In this document: piece after piece, positions 34,045 through 43,350 of the stretch | Layout of the letters: each line of letters begins with the position of its first letter | Position numbering within the stretch: the first letter of the stretch is position 1 | NCBI GenBank assembly: GCA_019638805.1 | Contig: JAHBTA010000003.1 | Span: 1-64,000, forward strand | Direction of reading: 5' to 3' | DNA: 64,000 nucleotides | Source of the DNA: Microbacteriaceae bacterium | Lineage (GTDB): Bacteria; Actinomycetota; Actinomycetes; Actinomycetales; Microbacteriaceae | The notes under the pieces: generated by a model | The model's input: the letters and a program-made list of their open reading frames with translations, nothing else | Told to the model about the DNA's origin: nothing | Database searches by the model: none | Made by a program: the position numbers and the translations under genes

Positions 34045-34548
34045 ATGGTTGAAGACATGACAAAGAAAACAGGACCGGAAATCGACCGGTCAATCTACCC
34101 AATGCCCATGTTCGTCAACCTCGTCTCCCAAGACTTGACGGCCACGGAAAGCCTGTACGCCGCTGCGGGTTTCGTGACGCTTGCGACCATCCCAGGCCCA
34201 GGAGGCGCTCCCTCGCTCGTGCATCTACGGCGCGAGAAGTACCAGGACATCCTCGTCACCCCAGGCACCTCGGTCTCCGGATCGACGACGGCGTCGTTCG
34301 CAGCCGGGGACGTGGACCTCGCTGAAGTCGCGGAGCAGTTGCGTGCTGCGGGTGCTGACGTGAGCGGACCCTATGACACCCCATGGTTCTCGACAGACGT
34401 CACGTTTACCGATGCAGACAGCAACAGGATCATCCTGACCGCGCCTAGAGTCGCTGACCAGGCGCAAGCGCAGGAGTGGGTTGGCAGCAATATCGTCGGT
34501 GACTTCGAGATTCCGACCGCATCTTCGTCCGACGCAGGCCGACCGTAA
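34045..34548 (+). CDS. VOC/glyoxalase-bleomycin-resistance fold protein
   Basis: 167 aa from ATG 34045 (ATG 34057 also possible). The single VOC domain runs from MFVNLVSQDLTATESLYAAA to DADSNRIILTAPR. Proteins of this fold bind or modify drugs or catalyse metal-dependent reactions on small molecules; the substrate here is unknown. It is 15 nt upstream of a TipA-like regulator with a GGAGG site, so the pair is an operon and probably responds to and neutralises an antibiotic. Confidence 0.8.
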   Translation: MVEDMTKKTGPEIDRSIYPMPMFVNLVSQDLTATESLYAAAGFVTLATIPGPGGAPSLVHLRREKYQDILVTPGTSVSGSTTASFAAGDVDLAEVAEQLRAAGADVSGPYDTPWFSTDVTFTDADSNRIILTAPRVADQAQAQEWVGSNIVGDFEIPTASSSDAGRP

Positions 34549-34563
34549 CCACCGGAGGACGAC

Positions 34564-35313
34564 ATGCAGGAGTGGGCGATCAGAGATGTTGCGCGTGCGA
34601 CCGGGCTGACCAGTCGAACGCTTCGCCACTACGAGCAGATCGGGCTTCTGCATCCATCACGGGTTGCGAGCAACGGCTACAGATTCTATGGCGAGGCAGA
34701 GCTTTCCCGGCTGTACAGAATTCTCTCCCTGCGCGCACTGGAACTGCCCCTGGCAACTATTCAGATCGCACTCGATGATGACGAGTCTCTCGAGGAAGCG
34801 ATCCAGTCGCATCTCTCGCTCTTGGAGGAGCGGCGAGATCGCACAATTCAGCAGATCACCGTGGTGCAGCAAACCCTGCACGCGGTACAGAAAGGCCAAG
34901 ACATGACCATCAATGAAGTATTCGCTGGCGTTGACCAGTCTCAGTACGAGGGCGAGGTAAGGCAGCGTTGGGGGGACGATGCCTGGGAGCGCAGCGCGAA
35001 GCGGCGCGAGGGCATGAACGAAGCCCAGCGAAACGCAGACGACGCGAAGAGCCTCGACGTAAACGCTGCGCTGCGCAGCGCAGCGGAATCGGGCATCGCC
35101 ACGGACTCCGACTCCTTCCAGGCGCTAGTTGCCGATCACTACGCCTGGGTCACGGACTACTGGGGCGGACGGAAACCCGACCGTGACGCCTACATCGGGT
35201 TGTCCGAGCTGTACGTCATGGACGTTCGTTTCGCCGCCACTTACGGTGGTCAAGCAAACGCCGAGATCATCCGTGCAGCAATGCGAACCTGGATCGAAGC
35301 AAACCTCGCCTGA
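34564..35313 (+). CDS. MerR-family regulator with TipAS drug-binding domain
   Basis: 249 aa. Residues 4-29 form the MerR winged helix-turn-helix (WAIRDVARATGLTSRTLRHY). A dimer coiled coil and then a TipAS domain (EVRQRWGDDAWERSAKRREG, later QALVADHYAWVTDYW) follow. TipA proteins bind thiopeptide or other drugs and activate their own operon. Probably activates the VOC gene and itself through the dyad at 34019. Confidence 0.88.
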   Translation: MQEWAIRDVARATGLTSRTLRHYEQIGLLHPSRVASNGYRFYGEAELSRLYRILSLRALELPLATIQIALDDDESLEEAIQSHLSLLEERRDRTIQQITVVQQTLHAVQKGQDMTINEVFAGVDQSQYEGEVRQRWGDDAWERSAKRREGMNEAQRNADDAKSLDVNAALRSAAESGIATDSDSFQALVADHYAWVTDYWGGRKPDRDAYIGLSELYVMDVRFAATYGGQANAEIIRAAMRTWIEANLA

Positions 35314-35420
35314 GATACCTACGCAACAACTCCCTACCGAACGCGTCACGAAATACGAAGACCGCCCATGCCCGCCGCCGATCACGGCCGCGACCGAGGC
35401 ATAGCTCGTTTCGTCGGCTA

Positions 35421-35453
35421 GGTGATGGCCGTACGGCAATCGCGGCCATCACC
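35421..35453 (+). terminator. Strong hairpin after the tipA-like gene
   Basis: GGTGATGGCC (35421-35430) and GGCCATCACC (35444-35453), a 10-bp perfect stem extended by one pair. No T-run, as is common in high-GC actinobacteria. It lies 108 nt after the stop. The remaining 35454-35768 holds no gene that I can support. Confidence 0.55.
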
Positions 35454-35768
35454 CGGGCTGTAGAAGCCTCCTTACTCCATGCCGTTGAAGCTGACGAGCT
35501 AATCGCCGCAAGACTTGTCGCGCCCACGACGGCGATGCTCGTGGGCTGGCCGGAGAGTGACTAACGTCGCGACGTTCGCCCGCGCGTGAACAGACAAGAC
35601 AGCGGAGCAGAGTCCGGCCCCGCACAAAACCGCGCTTGGACGCCCAGGCTTCATCGAGCCGATTCCCACGCCTCGAGACAGCCACCGCCCGCCACTGCGG
35701 ATCACTCGTGATGGGCCCGTCGATGGCGCACCCAGCCGCGTGCGCTCTGACGCTTTGGTTTGGGTTCC

Positions 35769-35800
35769 GGTGACGCACCTCCCTTCTGGGAGGCGTCACC
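35769..35800 (+). promoter_or_regulatory. SD-sequestering hairpin before the 35801 gene
   Basis: GGTGACGC-A-CCTCCC, loop TTCT, GGGAGG-CGTCACC: 13 base pairs with a 2-nt bulge. The ribosome-binding GGGAGG is inside the stem and the GTG start follows directly, so translation should depend on melting this structure. A related arrangement precedes the homologous gene at 48123. Confidence 0.65.
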
Positions 35801-36664
35801 GTGGACGAACACACCTCACCCGCTATCAACGTTGGTGCGGGAACGACTGGCTCGGCCAGCAGCAGTTTCGAGAGCCCAGAAGGTCTACGCTCCCTACTCA
35901 TCCGGCTACACGACGCCGGGCCGGGCGCATGGCGAGGTGACCGTGAAGCAGCCGAACTCATGCGCTACACCGCTATCAAGTACCGGCCACTCGCTCGTAG
36001 GCACGGGGTGGACGCCTGGGCGGTCGCCTCCGCCGCGTTCGAGGTGATGCTCGCCCCCTCGACACGTAACGCGGGCAACCCGTGGGCTGTCGTGACTCGT
36101 GCTGTGCAGATCACCTGTCACGCTGAGGCTCGTGCCGCCGGGATGCTGACTTCTGCCAGCAAGGTGCGCCATACGTCTCGGATCGTCGGGTTTCATGATG
36201 CTGTGCGGTTCGCCGAGCGGGAGCGCTTGGCCGACTACCACCCCGCGTTCACGCACCACGATGACGGCGACGCGGACGAGAACGAGTATGAGACACGGGT
36301 GGTCACTCTGCTGTCTGCCACGGTCGCGCTATTCGAGTCCGCGGGATGGGATGCTGCGATGGTCGTCGAGTGCGTGGAGCATGTGGCCTATCGGCTTGCC
36401 GATTTCTCCTCTCGGCAGCGTGGGGTCGAGGTACTGCGCCGTGACCGCGCGATCCCGACGCTGCTCGGCATACCGCACCGCTCGTGGTCTGCGCTGTTGC
36501 GGATCGTTCTCGGGCATCCCGACCCGAAGCACGCGGGCACGCCGATAGGTGATGGTGTGTTGCTGCGATTGCTGAACGGTGAAACGCTCGACGCTCTGCG
36601 CTGCGACGAGGTTCTGATGAAGATGATCCGTGCCGTCAACCCCGATCAGCGCACCGCGCCTTGA
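35801..36664 (+). CDS. Conserved mobile-element protein of unknown function
   Basis: 287 aa, start GTG 35801. The central segment AWAVASAAFEVMLAPSTRNA followed by NPWAVVTRAVQITCHAEARA matches, in order, the protein at 48123-48998 (AALAAFEAMQGEYILGADDP and PWAIITVAVRSSVISEAQSE). Both end with a domain of the form WxALLRIxxG. So both the inner and the outer element carry a member of the same family. Helical, no catalytic motif recognised; a replication or regulatory role is possible. Confidence 0.7.
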   Translation: MDEHTSPAINVGAGTTGSASSSFESPEGLRSLLIRLHDAGPGAWRGDREAAELMRYTAIKYRPLARRHGVDAWAVASAAFEVMLAPSTRNAGNPWAVVTRAVQITCHAEARAAGMLTSASKVRHTSRIVGFHDAVRFAERERLADYHPAFTHHDDGDADENEYETRVVTLLSATVALFESAGWDAAMVVECVEHVAYRLADFSSRQRGVEVLRRDRAIPTLLGIPHRSWSALLRIVLGHPDPKHAGTPIGDGVLLRLLNGETLDALRCDEVLMKMIRAVNPDQRTAP

Positions 36665-36693
36665 TTTGGGGATGAGCTTCCGCACCTAACGGT

Positions 36694-36921
36694 ATGAGCA
36701 CCCGCACCGTTACCCCCGCCACGTCCACCGCCCCGGTTCTTCCTGCCCCCTCGTCTGCTTCGACGCTCGGCGCTCAGCTTGCCGCTGCCTCACGGCGCGC
36801 GCAGGGCTTCACCACCGTCGTGGATGATCCTGCGGTGCTGACTCGGCTGCGCGGACTCTGTGCCGCTCCGCGCCCGATGCGCGCGCCCGTCGCCGAGAAA
36901 CGCGAAGGCCCCGCCCCCTGA
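36694..36921 (+). CDS. Small Ala/Pro/Thr-rich ORF
   Basis: 75 aa; low-complexity N-terminus, then LGAQLAAASRRAQGFTTVVD. It is 29 nt after the preceding gene and has no clear ribosome-binding site. It could be a small gene of the element or chance coding. Confidence 0.35.
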   Translation: MSTRTVTPATSTAPVLPAPSSASTLGAQLAAASRRAQGFTTVVDDPAVLTRLRGLCAAPRPMRAPVAEKREGPAP

Positions 36922-36967
36922 CGTGCTTTCGTAGTCAGGAACGCGGGCCGGTCACGAATCGTCGGGG

Positions 36968-38539
36968 TTATGCGCGCCAGACGAATTCGACGCGGCGTGC
37001 GAGCACCGCTGCGCGGTGCGCATCACGGCGCACATGGAACGCCTCGGTGCTCTCGTTACGGCGCTTGGGCACGGCGGTCATCATGTCTGCGGGATGAGCG
37101 TGTACCAGTACCGCTTGCAGAATCAGGCTCGCCGCCTGGTACTGCCACATCGGGGTACGCCCTTCCCACTCAGCAGCGACCGTCGTAACATCGATGTTCA
37201 GCCCGGCGGGTTGTTCGGGCATTGTTGCGGTGTATTCGCGGCGGGTCGCCTCGATCCGCTCCGCGATCCTCGCGCGTTGCCGCACCCACATCGCCTTATC
37301 GATCAGCCCGTCATAGTAGTCATCATCCAGCCGCGCCAAGCGTTCCCGATCCTTGTCGAGCGTCGCTGCGAGCCCGACACGTGCCGCAAGGTCGCTGCCG
37401 GAGATTCGGTGTTTCGTGGGGTGGAGGGTGATCTGCTCGAACGTCGCGAGCACTGCCTCTTCGACGAGCCTTTCGATTTCGGCAGAGCGGATCGAACGGG
37501 TACACCCGCCCGGGGTCGGCTGTAAGCACTGGTACACGCCGCCCCTATGGATCATCGACGTGCCACACAGGGAGCAGCGGATCAACCCGGAGAACGGGTA
37601 CATCCGCACTGCGGCACCGCTGCCGGGTTGGTGGAAGTTCCGGGCCTTCTTCCTCGCGTCGAGCACATCGGAGACTCGCTGCCAGGTGTCCTCGTCCACA
37701 ATCGCGGGCCATGCCGCCTTCATTTGCATTTTTGAGGTCTTCGCGCGGCTCCCGTCCGGCATGACGGGTCGGTACTCGCGTACGCCTTTGTTGGAGGGGT
37801 TGTAGAGCACTATCTTGAGTGTCCGATCTGACCAGGCGCATCCGTGGGTGGTGAGGATGCCGCGCGCGTTCCAATCCTTCCGAATGCGATACAGAGAGTC
37901 ACCGGCGAGCACCCGCTGGTACATCTCGACCACCAACGGCCCGGTCACCGGATCGATCACGAGCGCGCCTGCCTCTGCCCGGTATCCGAATGGCACCCGT
38001 CCGCCGTGCCAGGCACCCTCGATGGCCTGCTGCTTCGCCGCCCGAGCCACGCGGCGGGCAGTGTCAGCGGATGACTTGTTCGCCATCGCCACCAGCACCC
38101 TGGCCATCGCCACATCAGAATCCGTATCCAACCGCAGCGAACCGGTGACAGAGCGGACGGCGAACTCGCCCAACACCTTCGCGTCGATGAGGTCTTCCAT
38201 GTCACGCGGGTCGCGCACCGCGCGATCCAAGTCGTAAGCAATCATCACCTGCGCCTGACTGTCGGTGAGGTGTTTCAGCATGGCGCGGAACTGCGGGCGG
38301 ATCACCCGCCGTACACGCTCGCCAGATGGGAGCGTGATCGTGCGCTGTTTGAACGCCGACGTGTCATTCTCACGAAACACCGCTGCGACTTCCCAACCGT
38401 GGGCGGCGGCGTAGGCGCGGCAGTCCGCCTCCTGCCGGTCAACGCCGCGCGCGGTGCCCTCGGGGTCGTCACTGATGCGGACGTACACCACCGCCCGCAA
38501 CGGCTCCGTGGTCTGTTCCTGCTGATCGTCGTGGCCCAT
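36968..38539 (-). CDS. Large serine recombinase (integrase of the element)
   Basis: 523 aa. The N-terminal resolvase domain has nucleophile Ser23 in VVYVRISDDPEG, with YDLDRAVRDPRDMEDLID. Next is a recombinase domain (PFGYRAEAGALVIDPVTGPL), then a zinc-ribbon with paired cysteines (IRCSLCGTSM and CLQPTPGGC), and a coiled coil. Such enzymes integrate and excise elements between short att sites without host factors. It lies 65 nt from the right junction, the typical integrase-att arrangement. Confidence 0.93.
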   Translation of the reverse strand: MGHDDQQEQTTEPLRAVVYVRISDDPEGTARGVDRQEADCRAYAAAHGWEVAAVFRENDTSAFKQRTITLPSGERVRRVIRPQFRAMLKHLTDSQAQVMIAYDLDRAVRDPRDMEDLIDAKVLGEFAVRSVTGSLRLDTDSDVAMARVLVAMANKSSADTARRVARAAKQQAIEGAWHGGRVPFGYRAEAGALVIDPVTGPLVVEMYQRVLAGDSLYRIRKDWNARGILTTHGCAWSDRTLKIVLYNPSNKGVREYRPVMPDGSRAKTSKMQMKAAWPAIVDEDTWQRVSDVLDARKKARNFHQPGSGAAVRMYPFSGLIRCSLCGTSMIHRGGVYQCLQPTPGGCTRSIRSAEIERLVEEAVLATFEQITLHPTKHRISGSDLAARVGLAATLDKDRERLARLDDDYYDGLIDKAMWVRQRARIAERIEATRREYTATMPEQPAGLNIDVTTVAAEWEGRTPMWQYQAASLILQAVLVHAHPADMMTAVPKRRNESTEAFHVRRDAHRAAVLARRVEFVWRA

Positions 38540-38595
38540 GTTCCGGCCCCACCTTCCTACTTGTGTGAGAGGTAGGTGCGTTTACAGAACCTCGG

Positions 38596-41151
38596 CTAGG
38601 CGAGCTCGAGCTGCTCGGCGACGTAGTTCGCCTGCAGCCGGACCGAGCCTCGCTCGGCGCCGATCGGGCGGACGTCGACGCTGCCGTCGGCATGCGTGCC
38701 GACGACGGTCCAGAGGTCGCCGTTCTTCACCCAGGACTTGCCGTACCGGACGCGCCGGTCGTTCCGACGAGTGACGACGAGATCCCCGGGGCTCGCTTCG
38801 GACCCGTCATGGAGGCGGACCGTGGTGCTGTCATCGACGAGACCGGCCTCGATGCGGTCGAGGCGGGCACGGACGTTCAGTGCAATGACCGACTCGTTCG
38901 TCTCGGCGATCATCAGGCTGGTCTTCCGGTGTGCGGTGTCGTCGAGCCATCCGGTGTAGGCCGCGTCGAGCATGGGGTCGTGCTCGCCGCCGACGATGCG
39001 ACCGTGAAGGTCGTACTCTTCGAAGACGTCGCTGTCTCCGATGCGAAGGCGAAGGCTCGCGTGCCGCTCCCACTCCTCACGGAATCGCCAGATCTCGGTG
39101 AGTTCCGGTCGGTCCTCGATGCTGTCGGCGATGAATCCGAAGACGCCGGAGGCATCGACGGCGCCGTGCTGCTGGCGGTCACCGACGAGCAGCATCTTCG
39201 CTCCGACCGCAGCGGCGTGCTGGGTGAGCCGGTCGAGGAGGAAGGTCCCCGACAGGCTCGCCTCGTCCACGATGACGAGCTGGCCGGCGATGAAGTCCCA
39301 ACGTCCGAGGCCGTGTTCGGTGGCCCACTTCGTCGTGTTCTCGGTCGGGATGCCGAGCTCGTCGGCGAGCACCTGGGCGGCAGCGGCCGTCGGGGCAAGT
39401 CCGATCACACTGCCCTTGCCGTGCTCGAGCTCCCATGCGGCGCGGAGGGCACTCAACGTGCTGGTCTTCCCGGAGCCGGCGGGGCCGACCAGGACGTCGA
39501 CCACTCGCCCCGAGACGGCGAGCTGCTCGAGGGCATGCCGCTGGTCCTGCGCGAGCACGATGCCATCTCTCGCCCTCTGCGCCGCGCGGCCGACGTATTC
39601 CAATCCGACCGTAGGCCCGCTAGTGTCCATCGCGAGCGCGAGGATGCCTGCCTCGGCGTCGAGATTCTGCTGCGAGGTGTAGAGCGCGCCGTGCTTCATG
39701 CGGAACTCGCTGCTGCCGTCCGCGCGACGGAACTCTGCGGGCACGAACGCGATCTCACCTGGGGTGATCGTCACGGAGGCGCGTTCGGCCGCGTCGACGA
39801 CGACGGCCATCACGGCCTCGCGGTCCGCGGTCGACCAGAACCTCTGGTCGATCAACTGCCGGGCCGCTTCCGCATACAGGTTCCAGCGCCGCCACGTCGA
39901 ACGCTTGTCCCCCACGGACTGAGCAACCGAGCGACCGAGCGCCTCGAGGTAGTCGACGGCGAAGTCGTCCGCCCGGAGAAGTGCGTGACGTCTGGTTTCT
40001 CGGAGCAGCTCGTTCGCCCATGCGGTCGCATCCGTGCCGAGCACGCGCGCCGCTCGCGAGCGCCACTGCTCGGTGAGCTCGGCCAGCGAGTGCAGCGTCT
40101 TGTCTGGGCGGGTCGAGAGCGTGGCCTTCTGCCGCAGTCGGATCAGGCGCCGCGCTGACGGCGCGTGGCCGTGGTGCTCGTCGCGCCACTGGGCGACGAG
40201 CCGCTCGAACTCTGCCTGGATCTCGTGGGAGCGGCTCGAGAACTCGGCGATGAGCGTCTCCGGCACGGCCTCGAGCTCGAAGCCGGTGTTCCGTCCAGCA
40301 CCGCGGGTGCGGTGCTCCCAGCCGAGTCCGAGGCTGCGGGTGATGTGGTCCGCGAGCACACCGTTGTAGTGCTCGGACAGCGCGACGACGGCGGCGTGGA
40401 TCGGCCGGCTGTCGAGGGTCCGCCATTTCGCCGGATCGGCCGCGCTGCGAACCCGGTTGGCGATGACGAGGTGGGTGTGGAGCTGGGGATCGGCGGCGCG
40501 CGAGTCGTAGTGGTCGTAGCCGGTCGCGACGACACCGGCGACGTCGACCTGCCGTACCGAGCCGCTCCCGCCATCTGCTCCGACTCGGGTCGCGGCGACA
40601 TCCCGCTCGAGGAGCTCGAGCACCTCGCGCATCGCGGCGTGGTGCGCTCGGGCGATGATGCCCTGGGTCCCGGCATCGGCGACCGCCCAGATCGCTGAGA
40701 CCGACTTCGGGACGGAGAAGGTGTGGTCGAAGCCGGCCACGGCGTTCTGCGACCGCTTTGCCGCGGCCGCGTCCGAGATGTCCGTCACCGCGTCCGACTT
40801 GTCCATGAGCCGCAAGGCACCGGGCAGCTTCGGCGCCTTCGCACGCACCGCAGTCGTCGGTGTCGCGTAGTTCGCGAACCTGCGGCCGAGCGGCTGCGCC
40901 GTCAGCGGGTCGCAGGCATGCCCGAGCAGCAGGCGGAGCTGATGCTCGAGCACGGGGTCGCCCGCTTTGAGGCTGCCGTCGCCAAATGCGCCGAGGTCCT
41001 TGCCGTACCAGCGGCCGGGCGGCGTGCCCTTCTCCCGGTAGTAGCGGATCAGCGCGTCGCTCGCGTCCCGCACGCCTTCGCCGACGACGACGGAGCTGAG
41101 GAGGTACTTGACGCCTTCGCCTGCGGAGAGGATGTGCATCGACATGGTCAT
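38596..41151 (-). pseudogene. 5' part of the conjugative MobF relaxase, interrupted
   Basis: Frame from MTMSMHILSAGEGVKYLL, the usual start of actinobacterial TraA relaxases; a TTG start at 41211 is possible but less likely. The relaxase domain has catalytic Tyr candidates near RYYREKGTPPGRWYG and His motif DPQLHTHLVIANRV. The helicase follows with Walker A GPAGSGKTSTLSAL and VDEASLSGTFLLD. It ends prematurely at VAEQLELA, where the element inserts. The missing helicase end lies at 28188-29177. The truncated chain lacks the last helicase motif, so transfer by this relaxase is probably disabled. Confidence 0.92.
38601..38604. other. Right attachment junction (attR-like)
   Basis: CGAG repeat matching 29174-29177. 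Outward is the relaxase (CTCGAGCTGCTCGG); inward is the element end GTGCGTTTACAGAACCTCGG. Confidence 0.65.
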
Positions 41152-41220
41152 GCCGAGCAGGTGCCGCGACACGACGCCGTTTCTGACCTGATCGGCGCTC
41201 GTTTCGGACAAGACTGAAGC

Positions 41221-42168
41221 ATGAGGGAATCACTGGGGACCTCTCTGTCCAACCTTGTGCCGGGTGCATCGCTGATGCATCCGGCTTCGTATTTCGGGGC
41301 CCGGGTCACCTCCGGCGTCTCGTCCTACGACCTTGAGCGACTCAAGGTCGTCCTCATCCAGTCGGGTCGCGCGGAGCTGCTCGGCGACTTCGGCATCGTC
41401 TCGGTCGGCGCTGGCGACCTGGTCCTGATCCCGCCACGCGTCGAGTACGGGGGCATCATCACCGAGCCCGGCAGTCTGATCGGCGGAGCCTTCGATCTGA
41501 TGTTCGTGCTCGACCAGATCAAGCTCGCGCTGCACGACACGTCGCCAGGTCGTCGGCAGGCGTTGGCGCACTTCCGGACCATCACGCCCACGGTGCGCCG
41601 GTTGCGACCGAACCACGCTTCGTGGCGTGAGCTCGAGCGCGTCGTGTCTGGCTTGCTGCGAAGCGCGCCCGAAATGCACATGGCCGATCATGTCGTCGGA
41701 GCGACGCAGTTTCTCTGGAAGGTGGGCGCGCTGGTCGACCCATTGGTTGCGCAGGGCAATGTGTTGCGCGATTTCGCCATCCGTCGACCGATCAGCATCG
41801 AGATGCGGAAGGCAGTCGACCTGTTGCAGCACGACCTGGCGCATCCGTGGACCGTTGCCGAGCTCGCCGCAGCGGTGTTCACGTCGCCGAGCAAGTTGCA
41901 CCGAGACTTCAAGAGCGCCTTGGGCATGGGACCGAAGGAGTACCACGTCATCCTTCGGGCCGCGCGGTACGAGCTGCTCGCGACGATGACCGACCTCGAC
42001 TTCGCGCAGGTGTCCGCGATGGTGGGCTGGCTCTCCCCCGACCATGCGCGGCGGACGTTCCGAACGATCTACGGATCGAGCCCCCGAGACCATCGCGCAC
42101 GGGCTCGCGCGGATCAGGTCGAGCCACAACTGCCAGATGTGTGGACGCCACGGGAGGGCGTCGGCTGA
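41221..42168 (+). CDS. AraC-family transcription regulator
   Basis: 315 aa. A cupin-like N-terminal sensor (SGRAELLGDFGIVSVGAGDL, IPPRVEYGGI) is joined to a C-terminal AraC double helix-turn-helix (HPWTVAELAAAVFTSPSKLH, then DFAQVSAMVGWLSPDHARRT). It is divergent from the relaxase gene, with only about 70 nt between, so it likely controls relaxase or transfer expression. Ligand unknown. Confidence 0.88.
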   Translation: MRESLGTSLSNLVPGASLMHPASYFGARVTSGVSSYDLERLKVVLIQSGRAELLGDFGIVSVGAGDLVLIPPRVEYGGIITEPGSLIGGAFDLMFVLDQIKLALHDTSPGRRQALAHFRTITPTVRRLRPNHASWRELERVVSGLLRSAPEMHMADHVVGATQFLWKVGALVDPLVAQGNVLRDFAIRRPISIEMRKAVDLLQHDLAHPWTVAELAAAVFTSPSKLHRDFKSALGMGPKEYHVILRAARYELLATMTDLDFAQVSAMVGWLSPDHARRTFRTIYGSSPRDHRARARADQVEPQLPDVWTPREGVG

Positions 42169-42224
42169 GAAGGTGCTGACCCCGTCGGACGAGTCCGGCG
42201 GGGTCAGCGGTGGAGTGGATCGGA

Positions 42225-43253
42225 TCAGATCGCGATGCCGGAGCGCTCGGCGGCATCGGACCGGCTGGCGAGGTTCCTGGAGCGGACCTGGTCGATGCGG
42301 GGCACGCTGCCGATGCCACCGATCGGCGACGGTCCGTCAGACGTGCCCCCGTCGATCAGCTGGCGGATATCCGTTGCGCTGGTGACGAGCTGTGCAACAC
42401 CATCGGCGATGAGCAGGTGCGTGCCTGCCGAGTTCGCCGGCGTCACCGGACCAGGGAACGCCGCAACCTCTCGACCGAGGCGAGCCGCGTTCGCCGCGAC
42501 GTGCAACGACCCTGAGCGGGAGCCGGCCTCGACGACGACGGTTGCACCGGACGCGGCGGCGAGCAGTCGGTTGCGCTGCATGAGGCGCCACTTCGTCGGC
42601 GTCATGCCGGGCGGGACCTCGCTCGCAACCGCGCCGTTCTCCGCGATCCGGTCGACGAGCTCCTGGTGGCCCGCCGGGTACGGTCGGTCCAGTCCGCCCG
42701 CGAGGAACGCTACTGGGCAGTCTCCCGCTGCCAGCGCCGAGCGCATCGCCGCCCCCTCGATGCCGTAGGCGGCTCCGGAGACGATCGTGAAGCCTTCGGC
42801 GGTGAGCCCCTGGACGGTCTCCTGGGTGACGAACTCGCCGTAGCCAGTAGCGGCCCTCGACCCGACCAGCGTGACGATGGAGCTGGTGTCGCGTCCGAGC
42901 GGCGAGAGATCGCCCTTCACATAGAGGGCGACGGGCGGATTGGAGAGGTCGTCGAGCTGCGTCGGCCAATCCGGGTCGCCGGGGATGACGATCTTCATGC
43001 CGTGGCGGAGCGCCGCCTTCATCACCCCGCTCGGAGTGCGCGTCTGGAGCCGTGCCGAGACGCGGTCCTGCCAGTCGATGACGGCGTCGTGGTCGATGCT
43101 CCTCAAGTCCGGCGGGCGGCTGGCGGTGATCGACTCGATGGTCTCTGCGGTGCCGTAGCGGGCGATCATCTGGGTGGTGATCTCGTCGCCGGGTTCGCTG
43201 GCGTAGGACAGCGTGACCCGGCGGACGCGCTCGGCGTCGTGCGTGGTGTTCAT
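42225..43253 (-). CDS. dprA: DprA-like DNA-processing protein
   Basis: 342 aa. Rossmann-like DprA/Smf core: VTLVGSRAATGYGEFVTQE, IVSGAAYGIEGAAMRSALAA, FLAGGLDRPYPAGHQELV and VVEAGSRSGSLHVAANAARL. DprA binds single-stranded DNA and loads RecA. On conjugative elements it probably protects or processes incoming single strands. It sits with parB and ssb on the minus strand. Confidence 0.9.
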   Translation of the reverse strand: MNTTHDAERVRRVTLSYASEPGDEITTQMIARYGTAETIESITASRPPDLRSIDHDAVIDWQDRVSARLQTRTPSGVMKAALRHGMKIVIPGDPDWPTQLDDLSNPPVALYVKGDLSPLGRDTSSIVTLVGSRAATGYGEFVTQETVQGLTAEGFTIVSGAAYGIEGAAMRSALAAGDCPVAFLAGGLDRPYPAGHQELVDRIAENGAVASEVPPGMTPTKWRLMQRNRLLAAASGATVVVEAGSRSGSLHVAANAARLGREVAAFPGPVTPANSAGTHLLIADGVAQLVTSATDIRQLIDGGTSDGPSPIGGIGSVPRIDQVRSRNLASRSDAAERSGIAI

Positions 43254-43273
43254 GGGTTACCTCCTTGGCGGTA

Positions 43274-43331
43274 GTCCGGCACCGTGCCGGACACACGACA
43301 GGTGCCGCCCGGCTTGCGCTGGGCGGCACCT
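43274..43331 (-). terminator. Two strong inverted repeats between parB and dprA
   Basis: GTCCGGCAC-C-GTGCCGGAC (43274-43292) and AGGTGCCGCCC, 10-nt loop, GGGCGGCACCT (43300-43331, an 11-bp stem). The second is just downstream of the parB stop and could end transcription or throttle reading into dprA. Confidence 0.55.
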
Positions 43332-43350
43332 GCGTGGGAGGCCGTGAGGG

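Larger units (their letters stand above)
29178..38604. mobile_element. 9.4-kb mobilizable resistance element inserted in the relaxase gene
   Basis: Its boundaries are set by the two relaxase halves and the CGAG repeat. It carries, left to right, erm, a complete MobF relaxase, VOC protein, TipA-like regulator, an unknown conserved gene, a small ORF and a large serine recombinase at the right end. It has no secretion genes, so it would depend on another conjugation apparatus such as the one in this window. Removal restores the outer relaxase in frame. Confidence 0.85.

Noticed and set aside
35449..35961. Minus-strand frame of 170 codons in the 35.4-36.0 kb gap
   Set aside because: Arg/Ser-rich with no domain, overlaps the hairpin and start of the 35801 gene.
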